This document shows, piece after piece, positions 63,403-64,000 of a stretch of 64,000 nucleotides of DNA. Within the stretch, counting starts at the first letter, position 1. Every line of letters starts with the position of its first letter. The position numbers were made by a program, and so were the translations under genes. This stretch comes from Arthrobacter sp. Soil762 (GTDB lineage: Bacteria > Actinomycetota > Actinomycetes > Actinomycetales > Micrococcaceae), in NCBI RefSeq assembly GCF_001428335.1, contig NZ_LMSG01000017.1:189350-253349 (forward strand), in the 5' to 3' direction. A model generated the notes under the pieces. That model was not told the origin of the DNA. It saw only the letters and a list, made by a program, of their open reading frames with translations, and searched no databases.

Positions 63403-63840
63403 TTAGAACACCTGCAGGGCGTGCTTGATGGTGCGATCACGGGGCCCATCCATTTCAAGCAGATAGACCCCTTGGCTTCCGCCGATGGCCAGCTCTCCGC
63501 CGCTCACAGGCAGTTGGAGCGACTGCACGCCAAACACACACCGAACGTGGGCAGCTGCATCCTGCGGCCCATCGTAAAGGTGGACGAAGGGGCGGTCGAC
63601 TGGGATCTGCTCTTCGATGAACAATCGAATATCTTGAAGCGTCGTGCCGTCGACACCTGAGTTGAAGATCAACGTGCAGGTGGTGTGGGGGATGAATACG
63701 TGGAGTAGTCCGTCTCCGGCGGCGCCGTGGGCCGCCTCGCGAAGCTGGGACGTTACGTCCACGTAGCTAACTGGATTCGCGTATCCCTCGGCAGGTTTTG
63801 TGTTGACGGTGAAGCTTTCCCATGTGCCTGGTGCTGCCAC
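63403..63840 (-). CDS. YjbQ family (UPF0047) protein (cassette 2)
   Basis: A 145-residue paralog of the protein at 35665-36114: LHVFIPHTTCTLIFNSGVDG, IDRPFVHLYDGPQDAAAHV-like sequence (VDRPFVHLYDGPQ) and GVYLLEMDGPRDRTIKHAL. The start is GTG 63840 with AAAGGG about eight bases upstream. It is the first gene of an operon YjbQ-PfkB-SIS-(THI5-like). Metal-site residues are identical in both copies, so both should be active. Confidence 0.88.
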   Translation of the reverse strand: MAAPGTWESFTVNTKPAEGYANPVSYVDVTSQLREAAHGAAGDGLLHVFIPHTTCTLIFNSGVDGTTLQDIRLFIEEQIPVDRPFVHLYDGPQDAAAHVRCVFGVQSLQLPVSGGELAIGGSQGVYLLEMDGPRDRTIKHALQVF

Positions 63841-63882
63841 GTGCGTGCCCTTTCATTTTGTTCATGTGACCCCAATGGTCAG

Positions 63883-63905
63883 ATTGTTATATTCATAGTA
63901 CCAAT
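63883..63905. promoter_or_regulatory. Candidate GntR operator (site 2) of cassette 2
   Basis: ATTG, 15 bases, CAAT, about 43 bases before the YjbQ start. It is identical to the operator at 29814-29836 at 17 of 23 positions, including the first seven. The same regulator probably controls both operons. Confidence 0.6.
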
Positions 63906-64000
63906 TTGCTGTGATATTGCCACCTTCCTCCCGCTCGTCGGGCGCTGTCGCGGTGTCACCTAAGATCACCGTGACAGCGACGGCACCGTCTTCGGTCTGA

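Noticed and set aside
63862..63999. Partial minus-strand frame at the right edge
   Set aside because: It is open from the edge to 63862, but its end covers the operator-like site and promoter of the YjbQ operon, and no domain is recognisable.

Overview
The window is GC-rich and its gene content points to an actinobacterium of the Micrococcaceae (Arthrobacter-like). Indicators are an actinobacterial XylA, a DUF4193 remnant, ABC uptake operons without their own ATPase, many ATGA-overlapping genes, and a MobF relaxase with a fused helicase. It reads as an accessory, plasmid-like or integrated region. All identifications are by eye from translated motifs; no database search was run.

Layout. (1) 1-1662: the end of an unidentified gene, a complete ADP-ribosylglycohydrolase-family gene, and an adenine deaminase gene broken off after about 45 codons. 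(2) 1965-5086: two divergent ECF sigma factors, each overlapping a downstream membrane-anchored partner. (3) 5087-9392: a decaying type I restriction-modification locus with frameshifted hsdM, frameshifted hsdS and truncated hsdR. (4) 9650-14280: gene remnants (DUF4193, YCII), an AAA ATPase behind a palindromic operator, a cold-shock protein, two zinc-ribbon proteins and a helicase-associated-domain protein. (5) 14731-21287: mobility functions (ArdC-like antirestriction protein, SSB, 1188-residue MobF relaxase-helicase, coiled-coil partner) with a candidate oriT just upstream of the relaxase pair. (6) 22494-26540: xylB, xylA and a divergent ROK regulator. (7) 26541-27711: fragments of IS110 and IS5 transposases, an SDR and a GntR gene.

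(8) 27730-63840 is a 36-kb catabolic island centred on nucleosides. A nucleoside hydrolase, adenine deaminase, xanthine dehydrogenase (two structural subunits plus XdhC) and a guanine-deaminase-like enzyme would take purine nucleosides to urate, with ribokinase capturing the ribose. An ABC importer (no ATPase) is followed by a YjbQ-PfkB-SIS cassette. A second, diverged copy of that cassette sits at the right edge with a THI5/NMT1-like protein that has no signal peptide. In between lie a six-gene overlapping operon (alcohol dehydrogenase, two sugar isomerase/epimerases, a MAK32-like PfkB protein, a nucleoside phosphorylase and a Gfo/Idh/MocA oxidoreductase) and a divergent operon (PfkB kinase, ADP-ribosylglycohydrolase, ABC importer, GntR regulator). 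The island holds six PfkB-family proteins, two of which carry Asn in place of the catalytic Asp. It also holds three UTRA-type GntR regulators, and three promoters share an ATTG-N15-CAA(T) site.

The best candidates for an undescribed system are the duplicated YjbQ-PfkB-SIS cassette and the oxidoreductase/isomerase/phosphorylase operon. Together they suggest breakdown of nucleosides or ribosides whose sugar needs more than ribokinase.
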